A DNA stretch of 64,000 bases from Lytechinus pictus. Its lineage: Eukaryota; Echinodermata; Echinoidea; Temnopleuroida; Toxopneustidae. The notes under the pieces were generated by a model. It saw only the letters and a list, made by a program, of their open reading frames with translations, was not told where the DNA came from and searched no databases. The stretch spans positions 10,846,001 through 10,910,000 of the forward strand of contig NC_087249.1 in the NCBI RefSeq assembly GCF_037042905.1. Direction: 5' to 3'. Position numbers and translations under genes: made by a program. Of the stretch, positions 34,375-46,807 are shown in pieces; positions within the stretch are counted from its first letter, which is position 1; every line of letters starts with the position of its first letter.

Positions 34375-35970
34375 GTAATTGTATCCCCCGAACAGAGTTC
34401 GGAGGATACTATGGATTTGGCCTCGTCGCGCCGCGTCCGCCGCCGCAGAGATTTCCTTGTGAGCGCTCTATCAGCTACATTTCTTCTCCGATCATCTTCA
34501 AATTTGGCATGAAGGTCGAGTATGGTATAGCAAAGCTGCTTATCGATTTTGGTGTGGGCGGAGACATCGTTGCCATGGCAACAATAGTTTTTGTGGAAAT
34601 AGCAGAGATGTCCTTGTGAGCGCTCTACCAGCTGCATTTCTTCTCCGATCATCTTTTAATGTGGCATGAAGGTCCATTATGGTAAAGCAAAGCCGCCTAT
34701 TGATTTTGGTGTGGGTGGAGACATTGTTGCCATGGTAACAAGAGTTTTTGTCGAGACTGAGGGATCCAAACATTGTCCGTCCGTCACAAACCTTATGACA
34801 CATAACTCCACAACCGTAAGTCAGTTGGAGGTCACATCGTAAGGTCAAAGGTCATTTTCAGGTCATGGTAAAGTTTACATGCAAGACTCTTATGACACCT
34901 AACTCTGCAACCGTAAGTCACTCTTCAACCAAACTTGGATGGAAGATGGATTTTGGGGTACCTGCATGTTATGCTGCAGTCGGAGGTCACATGGAAGGTC
35001 AAAGGTCATTTTCAGGTCAACGTTAAAGTTTACATGCAATACGCTCTAATGACACCCAACTCTGCAACCGTAAGTCACTTTTCAACCAAACTTGGATGGA
35101 AGATGGATTTGGGGCACCTGCCTGTCATGCTGCAATCGGAGGTCACATGGTAAGGTCAAAGGTCATTTTCAGGTCAACGTTAAAGTTTACATGCAAGACT
35201 CTCTTTCTCCACAACCGTAAGTCACTTTTCAACCACACTTGGATGGTAGATGGGCTTGGGGTACCTGTATGCTAAGCCCGGGGGGGCCACTTCCATTGAC
35301 GAGTGGATACCATGCGCGACCATGGGGTCTCGAAAAGCACCCTAAACACGTAATTTCCATATTCTGAAAATGCACCCCTTAACAAGTATTGGCGTGTGAA
35401 ATCCTACCCTTAACAAGTATTGGAAACAAAACGATACTCTTGGCAAGTATTCCCTGAAATGAACCCCTAAACAAGTATATTTTATTGTTATGTCACGGGC
35501 CCTTCGGTCGTCGGTTTTACCTTTATACACATCATTTGGTTAAGTACGACCCTACCTTCTACACCACGCGCAAATCGGACTCTAAACACGTAGTGTTGGG
35601 GCAAAAAGGACATCCTTTATAAAACATTTTAATTTTGTTTTATCATCCACGCAAATTTGACCCTAAACACGTAACTTTCCTAGCGAAATAGATACCCTTT
35701 TTTCATTATTTTTGTGTTTTTGACACCCTTATCACGTTACGTACGTAACGTGCCTTATCGTGAAAAAGACATCCTTTTTACGTGTTTTTTTGGTCGCGCA
35801 TGGTATCCACTCGTCAATGTAAGTGGCCCCCCCGGGATGCTAAGGTCATTGTCGCCATGATAATTGAATTTATTTGTCAAATTTCAGTGTGAGCTCTGTA
35901 TATCACAATGACGGATGACCCAGTGGGTTCGGGGGATACATATGCTCGGCTGCGCGACCCGCCAAGCATC
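34375..35970 (+). mobile_element. repeat element inserted in the finger array
   Basis: It starts TGTATCCCCCGAACAGAGTT and ends GGTTCGGGGGATACATATGC with AAGCATCTCTAG, so GTATCCCCCGAAC is inverted at the two ends. Internal direct repeats share CAAGACTCT, CCGTAAGTCACTTTTCAACC and GGTCAAAGGTCATTTTCAGG. Zinc-finger sequence stops before it (near 34370) and restarts after it (CATCTTCTAACCCACACAGG at about 35984). It is itself interrupted by the 560-bp MITE at 35277. Confidence 0.65.
35277..35836. mobile_element. hAT-like MITE with 8-bp target duplication
   Basis: The ends CCCGGGGGGGCCACTTCCAT and ATGTAAGTGGCCCCCCCGGG, continuing to GAGTGGATACCATGCGCGAC, form ~45-bp near-perfect terminal inverted repeats. 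ATGCTAAG flanks both sides (35269-35276 and 35837-35844). Eight-bp duplications are typical of hAT transposition. The interior is tandem CCCTAAACACGTA and AACAAGTATTGG-like units. Confidence 0.8.
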
Positions 35971-35974
35971 TCTA

Positions 35975-36460
35975 GTTTAAGGTGTCATCTTCTAACCCAC
36001 ACAGGCTAAAAGCCATATGAATGTTCAATCTGTAATAAAACATTCTCTCTGAAGCATAAGCTACAGAGTCATTACCCACACGCGCTAAAAGCCATATGAA
36101 TGTACAGTCATTTAAGAAAATATTTCATAGCCCACACACAGAAAACCCGTAGGAAGGTTCACAATGTGAAATAAACTTGGCACATGAGAGTATTTTAAAC
36201 GGTCTTCTCCTTATTCAAGAAGAAAGCCTAGTACCCTGAACAAACATCTAACACACACACACACCCACAGGAGAAAAGCGTTCATATGAATGTTCGTTCT
36301 GTGAAAAGAAATTCACATCCAATGGCAGCAATCTGCATAAGAAGTCATCTCCAATCCCTCACAGAAGAAAAGTCTTGATTATGTACTTTGCGAAAGAAAT
36401 TTGAATCCAGATTACTATAAAATATAATTTTAAACCTACACATGAGAAAAGCCTCATGAA
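35975..36460 (+). pseudogene. C2H2 zinc-finger debris
   Basis: Fragments such as CATATGAATGTTCAATCTG, CACACGCGCTAAAAGCC and TATGAATGTTCGTTCTGTG encode broken ECS-C/H-TGEKP pieces in all three frames with many stops. It is the distal end of array 1, beyond the inserted elements. Confidence 0.65.
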
Positions 36461-37623
36461 TGTTAATAATAATAATGAAAATAGTGAACTTATTGACCCA
36501 CATTAGCCTCTTCACCTCTAATCTGTTCTCATAGTGAGCCCGTTGTAACATAATGTGTTATTATTACTCGTCTCCATTCTGAAACGCTGAGCACCTGGCT
36601 TTAAGGCAGAGGGTCCCTTTTAAACGGGGGCGCAGACTGATGAACACATGGAGTGGTCTCTCATTAGATATGTGTTACCATACATTTTGAGATAAGCATC
36701 AATAATAATACAGAGAATGAATGAGCCTGTAATGTTCACACAGAAACTGAAATGATTTTGAGAGGAAAGTAGTCGTTTGGCTACTTGGTAACATTATAAG
36801 TGTGATATTGAGTGGTGAATTAGTGGGTCTATATTACAAGACGACACAGCTCAAAATATTGCATTGTTGGGCAGTTGTGAGTAGTTAAGGACTTGAGGTG
36901 GCGCTATTAAGGCTTCGGGTTCATTGCTTCTGTAAAGTACTTGCTACGACTCGGCCAGGGATTGAACCCAAGACCTCCGGTTGATGTGGTGGACATGCAA
37001 TTGATGGAGCCATCATGCCCTTTAAAATGCATAGAGCACCTACATGTAGTAAGGCAATTTATCCTTATTGTGCTGCCCTCAACCCTGGTGAGGTGGATGG
37101 GTACCCGATAGGAAGAAATTCCTTGAATGCCCTAGCACACGATGAGGCAGCCACACTGAAGCCAGGGTAATGTTAACATTATCAGGGCCCACTGTGAGAA
37201 CAGTTTAATATAGAATAGAAGTGGCTACTCTTGGTGAAATATGAGTTATTGTTTTTTTTTAATTGGGTTCGCAGACCAACCAATTGGTGAGAGCGCTTAA
37301 TCGTCACTTTTTATTGCCTGTGTGGTAAAAGCGTAGAAACGTAGGAGCCCCTTTTTCGATGGAGCAGCATTGTCATTGAAATTTTAACCAATGTTAAGTC
37401 TTTTAATTCAAATTCATCATAACTTTAAAATTATATAGAACTATACCATGAAACCTGGGCATAAGATCACTGGGTTAAGGTCGAATTCATTTTGGACCAA
37501 TTCAATTGAGAAAATGATATAAATTGTTAGTTATTTAGAAAACAATCAAATTAATTGAAATTTCTAAACACTTAATATCCTTACACCATGATTTTTATGT
37601 TTGCTTTCTTCTTCTACCACCAG
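36461..37623. other. intergenic or intron sequence with a SINE
   Basis: Apart from the tRNA-like SINE at 36945-37200 I see nothing identifiable. Near 37330-37450 there is a weakly similar piece of the CTGCAT repeat body. Confidence 0.35.
36945..37200 (-). repeat. tRNA-derived SINE
   Basis: On the minus strand TGGCTCCATCAATTGCATG and, ~25 nt later, GGTTCAATCCCTGGCCGAG give A- and B-box-like segments. The neighbouring body (CCCGATAGGAAGAAATTCCT, CACACTGAAGCCAGGGTAAT) looks like a SINE tail region. Its relative orientation is uncertain. Confidence 0.45.
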
Positions 37624-39101
37624 GAGAAATAGTGGATAAAGAGGAAAGAAAGTTTCCTGCAATCATAAGTGGAACCAAATCTCATCCTGCACTAGAATCT
37701 GATGAAAAATTGAACAAGTCTTCAAGATCTAGTAGGAGATTATGTCCCCTCCCACGAGTGAAATCACACCAAATGAAAGAGTTGCATGCATGCTGCTATT
37801 GTGAGAAAGAATTTTCTATGAAAAGGGGTCTGAATCTCCATATCCGTACACACACAAATGAAAAGCCTCATAAATGTACATACTGTGAACAAAAATCTTC
37901 ACAGAAGGCGCATTTAAACACTCATATCTTGACGCACACAGGAGAAAAACCATATGAATGTTCACACTGTAAACAGCTATTTTCACGCAAGAGTAGTCTG
38001 AACTCTCATCTCCTTAAACACAATGGAAAATGGCCATATGAATGTCCACACTGTAATAAGGGATTTGCACATATAAGCAAACTGAATTCTCACATCCGAA
38101 CACACACAGGAGAAGAAAAACCGTATAAATGTACGGTATGTGATAAAGGGTTTTCAAGGAAAAGTCATCTCAAAGGTCATCTTCCTATACACAGTGATGG
38201 AAAATCTTATGAATGTTTACTTTGTGAAAAGAGTTATTCAACATAGTCCAATCTCAAATCTCATCTTAAGTCTCATCTCGGTAATCATTTGGGAGGGAAG
38301 CCATATGTATGCTCTTACTGTAACCGGAAATTTTCATGGAAAGCTAGCCTAAATTCTCATCTTATATCACATGCTAGACAAAGGGCAAAGGACTGTTCAC
38401 ACTGTAAGGCAAAATTTTCACAGATGAGTAGAAGCAGTGATTCCCTTGGACACACAGGAAAAAACTCTTCTGATTCTCACTGTGAAAAGAAATTTACACA
38501 TAAGGGGGATCTGAACAAGCATCTTCTGACACACACAAGAGAAAAACCTTATGAATGTTCACACTGTGAAAAGAAATATTCTCATAAGGGTAATCTGAAC
38601 AAGCATATTCTGACGCACACACGAGGAGTACCTTATGAATGTTCACACTGTATAAAGAAAGTTTCAGAAATGAGTAATCTGAATGAGCATCTTCTAACAT
38701 ACACAGGAGCCAAACAGTATGAATGTTCACATTGTGAAAAGAAAAATGAACCCCAGGGCAATTTGAGCAAGCGTGTTCTCACACACACAGAAAAAAAGAC
38801 TTATGAATGTTCATACTGTGAAAAGAAATTTACATCCAAGAGTAGTCTGAACAAGCATCTTCTGACGCACACAGGAGAAAAACATTATGCCTGTTCGCAG
38901 TGTGAAAAGAAATATAAATCCAAGAGTAGGCTAAGTGTTCATTTCTTAAGCCACACAGGGGAAAAACCTTATGCATGTTCACACTGCGAAAAGAAATTTA
39001 CACGCAAGGATTCTCTTAGCTCTCATCTCCTTACACATACTGGAGGATTACTGTTTGATTGTATCCACTGTAATAAAGGGTTTGCAAATAAAAAGGAATG
39101 A
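37624..39101 (+). CDS. C2H2 zinc-finger exon 2, with one in-frame TAG
   Basis: The acceptor CTTCTTCTACCACCAG opens in phase 1, as at 29649. The linker GEIVDKEERKFPAIISGTKS with SSRSSRRLCPLPR is similar to the array-1 linker. About sixteen finger units follow. Five are good up to 38200. The sixth is cut by TAG at 38244-38246 (SYST-stop-SNLKSHL). The same frame then stays open to 39101 with further fingers, five or six intact (for example YECSHCEKKYSHKGNLNKHI) and others missing one ligand (H to Y, H to R, C lost). Product: a nuclear DNA-binding protein, probably sharing the 5' exons at 21101 and 26453. The TAG makes it either a five-finger protein, a pseudogene, or a case of polymorphism, readthrough or sequencing error. 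Confidence 0.75.
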
Positions 39102-40940
39102 ATTTCTATACACTTGAAAAAAGAGAAAAAATGTATCCCCATTCAGAGGATTGAGATTACCAAGAAATTCTTAAGACGTTACTTTTATTTTATAATTAGA
39201 AAAAAATCAAAATTTAAAGTCTAAAATAAAAATCGGGTGTAAGATTTTTAAGAAGTTATGAAGCTTTTATAACTAATTTCAACTGATTTCACAACAATCC
39301 TGATCAGTATGCAAATGAGGATAACATCACTTAAAATTTGTATTGTATATTAAATATCAAATACTTGTGTTAATTAATTATAATATCTTTACTCACAATG
39401 GCAGTACATAGTTTGATTTCTCCCTGGAAATATAAAATTTCCATTGTTGTAACCTATTGAGATTTGATTAAGAATCTACAAAAATTAAAATATTGTCTAG
39501 TCCATACAAGAGAATGCAAAGGAAATCATGGACTCTCTTATTTGCATTTCATTGTGTGGAGCATATAAATGTTTACATTTAATCAAAATTAAAAATGTTA
39601 TAAACTTATTTTTCATCCAATTTTGATGCAATCAGCATTGTGCTTGTTTGAACTTTCTCCTTTAATTAAAATCAATATTAGTTGGGGACTTCCCCTTAAT
39701 GAAGAGAATAAGGGGTCTCTTAAATTTGTCACAAAATGATATTTCAGGAAAGAAAAGGAATGAAAATGTGTTATTAACAGAAGGAAATGAGGATGGCCAA
39801 TCATCAAATTTATTTTAATTGACACTTAGTAGAGTGTCTGTTTTATGTCAGGAAGTCATTATATCACTAAGATTAATTGTCTTTTAGCTAAAAGCTGGGA
39901 ACAGCACATGAAATAAAAACATTTCAAACAACCTTTGATGAGGGTTAATGGTGTAAATCATATTTTAGTATCTTACAAAAGCTTAGCAGCTGTTGAAAAT
40001 CTTTTTTTTTCATATGATGTTGAGTCCTTGTGAATACTTTGAATTTACAGATTTCTTGGGCCCTCTCACAGTATTTTTTCTTCTTTTTTGTCTTAAATGG
40101 GTCCTTTATCCTATATCACCTGATGCTTAAAGCAATAAGTCCAGAGTGCAAAAAAATTGCAGTTTCCTGCCTTTTTCTTTCTGATCTTCCACAACTTTTG
40201 AAACCAAATATGCAACTACTGAGTTTGCAGTTGTGAAGTTTTGAAGTACATGTCATATCAAAAGTTGCGGAAAGTTGTGATGTCATGTAAGGTGTAAATT
40301 ATTTCATTTTAGAAATAATTCATTTCAATTTTGTTTTATATAGCAGTTTTCCTAGGGAGGCCACAGAGAGTGGCTCGTAAGAAATAGATAATATACAGTT
40401 GAGGCCAGAAGTTTACATGCACCCAGAAAATCAAAGAAAAGTTAACACTTGCCAAACATAAAATTTACTGTATGTTATAAAATATTTATGCTATCATGAC
40501 GAATTTGATCTCAAACAAATGAGTAGGGCCTATGTCATGCCCCTTCATCACATTGCTTTGTCATCAGGAACTGAAAAATATTTAGGTGTAATTTTTCCCC
40601 AAAAATCTTCATATTTTAGACAAATTGAAAATAAAAACTTGACAAAAACATTTCAGATTTGTGCCAATTAAACTTCTTAACACAAACATTTCAGTGGTGA
40701 CATATCATGATAGAAAATGTAATATAAATCATAGATTTTACATTTATATATTTCTATGAAACAATGTTTGAAATATAATAAACAATAGAATACATTTGGC
40801 ACAATTTTCTTTTCTTCAAATAAAATTCCACCTGAAATATACTTTAATCCCAATTATGTGAAAGAGCTTAATATGCTCTTTCATTTGATACCAAATTCGT
40901 CATGGAAGTATTTATATTTCTGAAGATATAGTAAATTTTA
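39102..40940. other. AT-rich 3'-flanking sequence
   Basis: No coding or repeat unit recognised. Short frames here are translations of AT-rich DNA. Confidence 0.4.
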
Positions 40941-40974
40941 CGATGTTTGGCAAGCGAACAAATTTCACTGAAAC

Positions 40975-41620
40975 GAAATATACAAAAAAAAAACTCAACG
41001 CATCTCCAAAATCACACAGGAGAAAAGCAATATGACTGTTCATACCACAAAAAGACATTATCATGGAAGGCCATATTCAACCATCATCTACCATTACATG
41101 CAGGAGAAATACTACAAGAGTCTTCACAGAGCAAAATGACATCTACACACAAGCATGTAAGGACTCATCTCAGGAGAAAAGCCATATGAATGTTCACACT
41201 GCATAAAAGACATTTTAAATGAAGAACACTCTCAACTGTCATCTGCACTTACACACATGAAAAAAGCCACATGAATGTTCTCATTGCAAAAAACATTTTC
41301 ATAGAAGAGTTCTCTCAATAGTCATCTCCTTTTACACACAGGAGAAAGGCCACACGAGCATTCACTCTGCAAAAATGTATTTACACTTAAAAGGTCACTT
41401 TATAAACTAACTTCTCCTTACCCATTAAAAAGAAAAGCTATGTGAATGTTCACATTGTGAAAAGACAATAAAACAAAAGTACTCCCAACTCTCATCTAAC
41501 CTACACAGGAGAAAAGCCACATGCATGTTCACTCTGCAAAAAGACATTTTCACGGAGTAATGTTCTCAACTACCATCTACTTTTTACACTCGGGACAAAA
41601 ACCATATGAATACATTGTAC
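40975..41620 (+). pseudogene. C2H2 zinc-finger array 3 debris
   Basis: A short frame at 40947-41189 has THLQNHTGEKQYDCSYHKKT and later frames have repeated ATGAATGTTCACACTGCA-like DNA, but ligands and frame are lost throughout. It ends just before the MITE at 41655. It resembles array 1 more than array 2 at DNA level (CACACAGGAGAAAAGCCACA). Confidence 0.7.
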
Positions 41621-41654
41621 GTATCTAAGCAGTCATAGATATAGGGGGCCACCT

Positions 41655-42328
41655 CCCGGGGGGGGGGGGGCCACTTACATTGACAAGTGGATACCATGCG
41701 CGACCAAAAAAGCACGTAAAAAGGATGTCTTTTTCAAGATAGGGCACGTTACGTAAGTAACGTGATAAGGGTGTCAAAAACACAAAAATGTTGAATAAAG
41801 GGTATCTATTTCGCTCGGAAAAATATACGTGTTTAGGGTCAAATATGCGGGGATGATAAAACAAAATCAAAATGTTTTACAAAGGATGTCCTTTTTGCCC
41901 CAACACTACATGTTTAGAGTCCAATTTGCACGAGGTGTGAAAGGTGGGGCCGTACTAAACCAAAATAATGGTGTCTAAAGGTAAAACCGACGACCGACGG
42001 ACGCGTGACATAACAATAAAATATCTGTACTTGTTTAGGGGTTCATTTCAGGGAATACTTGCTGAGAGTATCGTTTTTGTTTCCAATACTTGTTAAGGGG
42101 TGCATTTTCAGAATATGGAAAATACATCGCTGTACTTGTTCAGGGGCTCAGTTCTGGGAATACTTGCCAATAGTATTTGTTTCCAATACTTGTTAAGGGT
42201 AGGGTTTCACACGCCAATACTTGTTAAGGGGTGCATTTTCAGAATATGGAAAATACGTGTTTAGGGTGCTTTTCAAAACCCTGTGGTCGCGCATGGTATC
42301 CACTCGTCAATGGAAGTGGCCCCCCGGG
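41655..42328. mobile_element. hAT-like MITE, second copy
   Basis: Ends GGCCACTTACATTGACAAGT and ACTCGTCAATGGAAGTGGCC match the element at 35277-35836, as do the internal ACACGTGTTTAGGG-like units. It is longer, with one internal stretch duplicated (AATACTTGTTAAGGGGTGCA appears twice). Confidence 0.7.
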
Positions 42329-42808
42329 GGCCAACTCCATTGACAAGTGGATATCATGCGCATCTGTGGTTTTTTTTTAATAAGCACCCTAAACGATTCT
42401 TTTCCATGTTCTGAAAATGCACCCTTTAACAAACAACTATTTGAAACAAAATGGTCCCCTTGACAAGTATTCCCTTAAGTTGACCCCCTAAACAAGAACA
42501 GAGAAATTTTAACAGCCCCAGCAATCCTTTTTCTAGTACCTCCCCACATCTCACTCACATCGGACCCTAAACGTAGTGCTTGCGCAAAAAGTACATCATT
42601 TATGAAGCATTTTCATGTTGTTATACCCTCGCAAGTTGAACCGTAACCATGTAGCATTCCTAGCGGAATGTACCCTTTTTCAGTATTTTAGTGTTTTTGA
42701 CACCTTATTACATAATGTACGTAACATGCCCAATCATGTAAAAGAGACAATTTTTATGTGTTTCTTTGAAATCGCATGATATGCACTCGTCAATGGAAGT
42801 GGCACCCC
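42326..42808. mobile_element. hAT-like MITE, third, divergent copy
   Basis: It starts GGGGGCCAACTCCATTGACA and ends ACTCGTCAATGGAAGTGGCA, abutting the second copy tail to head. More diverged, so older. Confidence 0.6.
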
Positions 42809-43519
42809 TCAGGTGATAACCTCTTGTCATTGGATTCATCAGTCATTCCAGCACACAATGTATGCACATCCTCCACTCTCTGGGGAGTATGGCAGCCATT
42901 TACCACTGAGGCGCACACAGTTCAGGGCTCCGAAACAAAGATCAGCGATCAATCGCTAAATGAACTGACCAATCAAGATCAATATTCCATGCGCATGTGG
43001 CGCAAAATACTGACCAGGAACCAATCAGAAGTGTTCTCTGGTATTTGCTATTCATCGCTAATCTTTGTGTTACGGGACCCTGGACAGGCTACAATTAACT
43101 TCACATTTCTTATGGTTCACTTTTGATAATGTGTTCCATTGCTCGCATCAGTATAACATCTAGGTCCCATATGTTTTGTGAAATGTGTGTACTTTTATAA
43201 TGACCTTGCATATGGCCAGCAAAGGGGAAGCTTTCCTGTCCATGGCAAAGGACACAATTTTTCAATTTTTTGGTCATTGCTGGGGGGGGGGGGAGCTGAT
43301 AGAATAACCCACTCCCATAAGTTGATCGCTATACAAATGTCAAAATTCAAGGAGGATACATTCCACCCATTCTCCAGTTCTTTAAGTTGTTGAATTCCTT
43401 AGTTGCTTGAAATGCAAAACAAAGAAAAGTAAAAGAACATTATAATTAATACAAGAGTTGGTGCAACCAAAAATCAGTTCAGCAAAATGGTTGTGAAGAG
43501 AATCTTCAATTCAATCATG
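42809..43519. other. no gene recognised
   Basis: Contains ATTGGATTCATCAGTCATTC and CTCCACTCTCTGGGGAG, faintly similar to 55440-55505, so probably an old dispersed repeat. A G run lies at about 43282-43292. Confidence 0.35.
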
Positions 43520-43769
43520 CACTGCAAAAACTCAGGTGTTTTAGGTTTCAGGTGATGTAACACCAGCCCAGAATCTATACATGTCCACACCAGAGAAGTA
43601 ACACCAGTTTCCTTTTGGTCTAGAACACCAGATAGTTATTTATACAACACCAATTAGTATTAAAACAGCATCGGTTTGATTCCAAACTGGTGTTGTTTCA
43701 ATACTTCTCTGGTGTGGACATATATAGATTCCGGACTGGTGTTAAATCAACGCCGGAGTTATTGCAGTG
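43520..43769. mobile_element. CACTG-ended MITE
   Basis: CACTGCAAAAACTCAGGTGT on the left faces AACGCCGGAGTTATTGCAGTG on the right. Inside, CCACACCAGAGAAGTAACAC is mirrored by TTCTCTGGTGTGG. The 250-bp foldback has CACTG ends as in CACTA/EnSpm-type elements, but the superfamily is a guess. Confidence 0.65.
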
Positions 43770-44049
43770 TGCATTCAGGATAGCTGTTGTGTATAAAGAT
43801 CTGAATGGCGCTATTGTTTCTGAATGTTTTTTTTTTGGGTGATGAGTGACCGAATGGAGATCTGTGGATCATATAAACCTTCATGTTTTAGTACCAAATT
43901 TTGAAGTCTGACTATTTTTTTTCCAATGTTGGCCTTCTTTGATAAAGATATATCATAGAGAAAAGGAGTCCTGTAGCTAAATTCGTGGAAGAACTTTTTG
44001 TGTATTCCAAAAACAGGTTGTGTAGTTTTATTGGTTTTCATCAACTTGA
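43770..44049. other. no gene recognised
   Basis: AT-rich sequence just before the segmental duplication. A minus-strand frame at 43811-44044 has no recognisable feature. Confidence 0.35.
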
Positions 44050-44367
44050 AGGATTTATAACGATGTATTTTTTAAACAATATTTTCTTTTATGTCAGTTT
44101 TCTTTGTATACTGTAATTAAATGGTTAAAAGACATTTAAAAAACTGGAAGAGCTGTATCCAATGTTAGCATTTGAATAGGTTAATTATATCAAGAGTGTA
44201 TAAGAGGAAAGGGGGTAAACTTTTTGAGAGAGAGAGTCTGTGTGACTAAGAGCATGGACCTACTACAACTGCAAAGAGGTAGCAGCCGGGGGGCGAGGGG
44301 CACTTACATATTTTGGTGGTACGGCACGTGCCGCATTGATGACCCACATTTTCAGACCTAGTATTTC

Positions 44368-44523
44368 AACACATAGTCGACCATGTGAACATGCTGTGAA
44401 CAGTCACACTGTTGAGGTGTCCACAATGTGAAAATATTTTCACACTGTTGAATTTGAGTATTTCAACAGTGAATATTTTCACATAGTCCACTATGTGAAC
44501 ACACTGTGATGACATTGTGTTCT
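44368..44523. repeat. internal foldback in duplication copy 1
   Basis: TATTTCAACACATAGTCGAC, CATGTGAACATGCTGTGAAC and, further right, TTTTCACATAGTCCACTATG with GTGAACACACTGTGATGAC form several overlapping inverted repeats. The copy at 56527-56690 is the same. Confidence 0.5.
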
Positions 44524-46676
44524 TTCCAGTATGGATATAAACTCCTCAAAAAAAGTTTGGAAATCTGACTTTGATCGATAATCCCTCCTCGTGTGATTGA
44601 TACCAATGAATAGAGAATTTAATTCTATTTAAAATGATACCCTACATGATATGATTATGGTTCACATGAAGGTGCGGTGCCTTGAAATGTGGGGAAAGGT
44701 CAAAATTCAAAAGTTGCAAAATGACACAATATTGAAAGTCACCGTTAATTATTTCCGTACTGATGAGTGAGTTTCTCAGCGGTTTCTTTTGTTTTCATGC
44801 ACCTTAACATTAACATGGAATCAAACACACATCTGCGCAAGCAAACACATAAACAAACATGCATGAGTGTTTCAAAACACGACTCAAACCATGATCTCAC
44901 GGAACCATCACTGCATTTATCACAACTAAACATCGCTTTTCAGCTTTTCAATTTAGACCTCATTCAACGCTTTTGAATCCTGCTCTTTTCGTGATAGCAT
45001 ATGATCATAACAAGCATATGGTATCATTTTAACGAGAATTAAATGATCTTTTGAATGATATTAAATATGCAATGTGTAAAATTGGGAGAAATTAATGGCC
45101 AAACTCAGATTTCCTGACTTTTTATTGGGGGGGGGGGGGTAGTTAGGAATGAAGGATGAACAACGATCACCTCTCAATACTAGTATTGTTTTTTTCATAT
45201 GATCCCATGAAGACCAACGATTTATTGCTATGCAGGCGAGACAAAAATTGTTATATCTAAATACTAAAATTCACGGAGCAAAATGCTCAAAAACGGTTAT
45301 ATGCACGTCGTCGTAATATTCAGTATAGGTGAACTGATTATACGTCGTGTTCCCGCTATTCCTTTAATTTTGTTTTTAATGTCTTTAATGTTTTTACATG
45401 AAATCATAGATCATCAAACTTGTTTGTATGTCTCTCTTAAAACAAAATAAGTTGCAGCATTTAATATCTACTACATTCAATCAGTTGTGAATCCAATCTT
45501 AATTCTTGGACAAAATTTGAACTAATAATTTCATACAATAAAATCCATGTATAAAAGAACAATGGGGAATATTCTTGAAGGCATGCATAGCTCGAACTGT
45601 GTCACCGAAATAATGAAAATCGTTATAATGTCGTCAATTTGTTATTCCTCGTCCGATTTTGATCACATGCAATGATTTGTTTGTCTGATATTATATCTTC
45701 AAATGATATCATGTTCAGCCTGGAATACCCCCTTTAAATTGGTCTAATTTATCAATTTACCAACTATATATGGGGTAGTTATGGTCTAAAACTGTGTACG
45801 AAACGTAAAAAGGGACCATCTGGTTGATATTTTTAGCATGATCAGCCCCTCATCCCCCCATTTTTTGCTCAGCTTCCCACTTTTAAAACCCTTCCGCGGC
45901 ACCTGCTTTTCTTTGTCTGGTTTTTCTCTCCATCCGAGACCCCCCCCCCCCCCGGCCTCCCATTTGACATGTTGGATGATAGTATTATCCTTTTAGATAT
46001 AAACAAGAAAAACAGAAGTCCAATTGATATATAAAGATTATTAAGTTAGATTTGAAAATATATGTCATTCACTTTTCGGAGTTATATAGGCCTACATGAT
46101 TATCAAAATCCCAACTTTTATCCCATTTTATAGAATTAACTCCTTGATGAGTTTGCGTGTCACATAGTTCAGTAAAAACATTGCATTTTCTAGTAATTTT
46201 CTAATCCCTTTAGTTTGTTTTTGTTTCCATGAAATAAAAATCTCAGCCATGAACATAGTTGCCTCGAACTTTCAAAAGAAGGGTTAAAGCTCTCTTTCTC
46301 TCTTCTGATCAGATGATTGTGTCACTCCTTGGCTTTCAAGACGAACCCAATTACGATATACTTCAGTTTCTTGGCTCCCTACACCACCTAGCCATTCACA
46401 TGTCAAATACAAACCTGTATCCCGTGATACCTGCGAGTATTGTCACACTGCAATGGAAGGGAAGCAAACCCGACAGATGCCTGTCATCCAGCGGATCCTA
46501 CAAAAAGTCTTCAACTTTGTTGAATTACTCAATAACTTTAACGATGCCAAATGGGAGGTAACAGGCGTCCAAACTCCTTATTGTCACAATATCTTAAATG
46601 AAGTAGGCTGTAATCAAGATACACTGAGCCGCAAGGTGCACAGCCCCGCCCACCTTTTTTGTTGCTGGGGGTAAAA

Positions 46677-46686
46677 TATATAAATA
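46677..46686 (+). promoter_or_regulatory. TATA box of P16-like gene A
   Basis: TATATAAATA lies 31 bp before TTCACT (about 46707), a plausible initiator. This leaves a ~100-nt 5' UTR before the ATG at 46808. The same arrangement is kept in gene C. Confidence 0.7.
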
Positions 46687-46807
46687 CAGGACCTTCTGTC
46701 GGATTATTCACTGCACAGTGCGACGAGATTTCAGAAGGCAGATCCGGTGTGGAAGAACTAACACATTACTTTATCCCTTGCTCCTAATTGGACATAGCTC
46801 TTCAAAA

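Noticed and set aside
44767-44976. Small frames in the duplicated 44.7-45 kb region
   Set aside because: The copy at about 56.9-57.2 kb carries frame-changing indels, so no coding constraint is evident.
46259-46674. Conserved frames upstream of gene A (and at 58820-59235 for gene C)
   Set aside because: They begin at non-ATG or arbitrary codons, lie in the promoter region, and are alike only because the region is duplicated. No domain recognisable.
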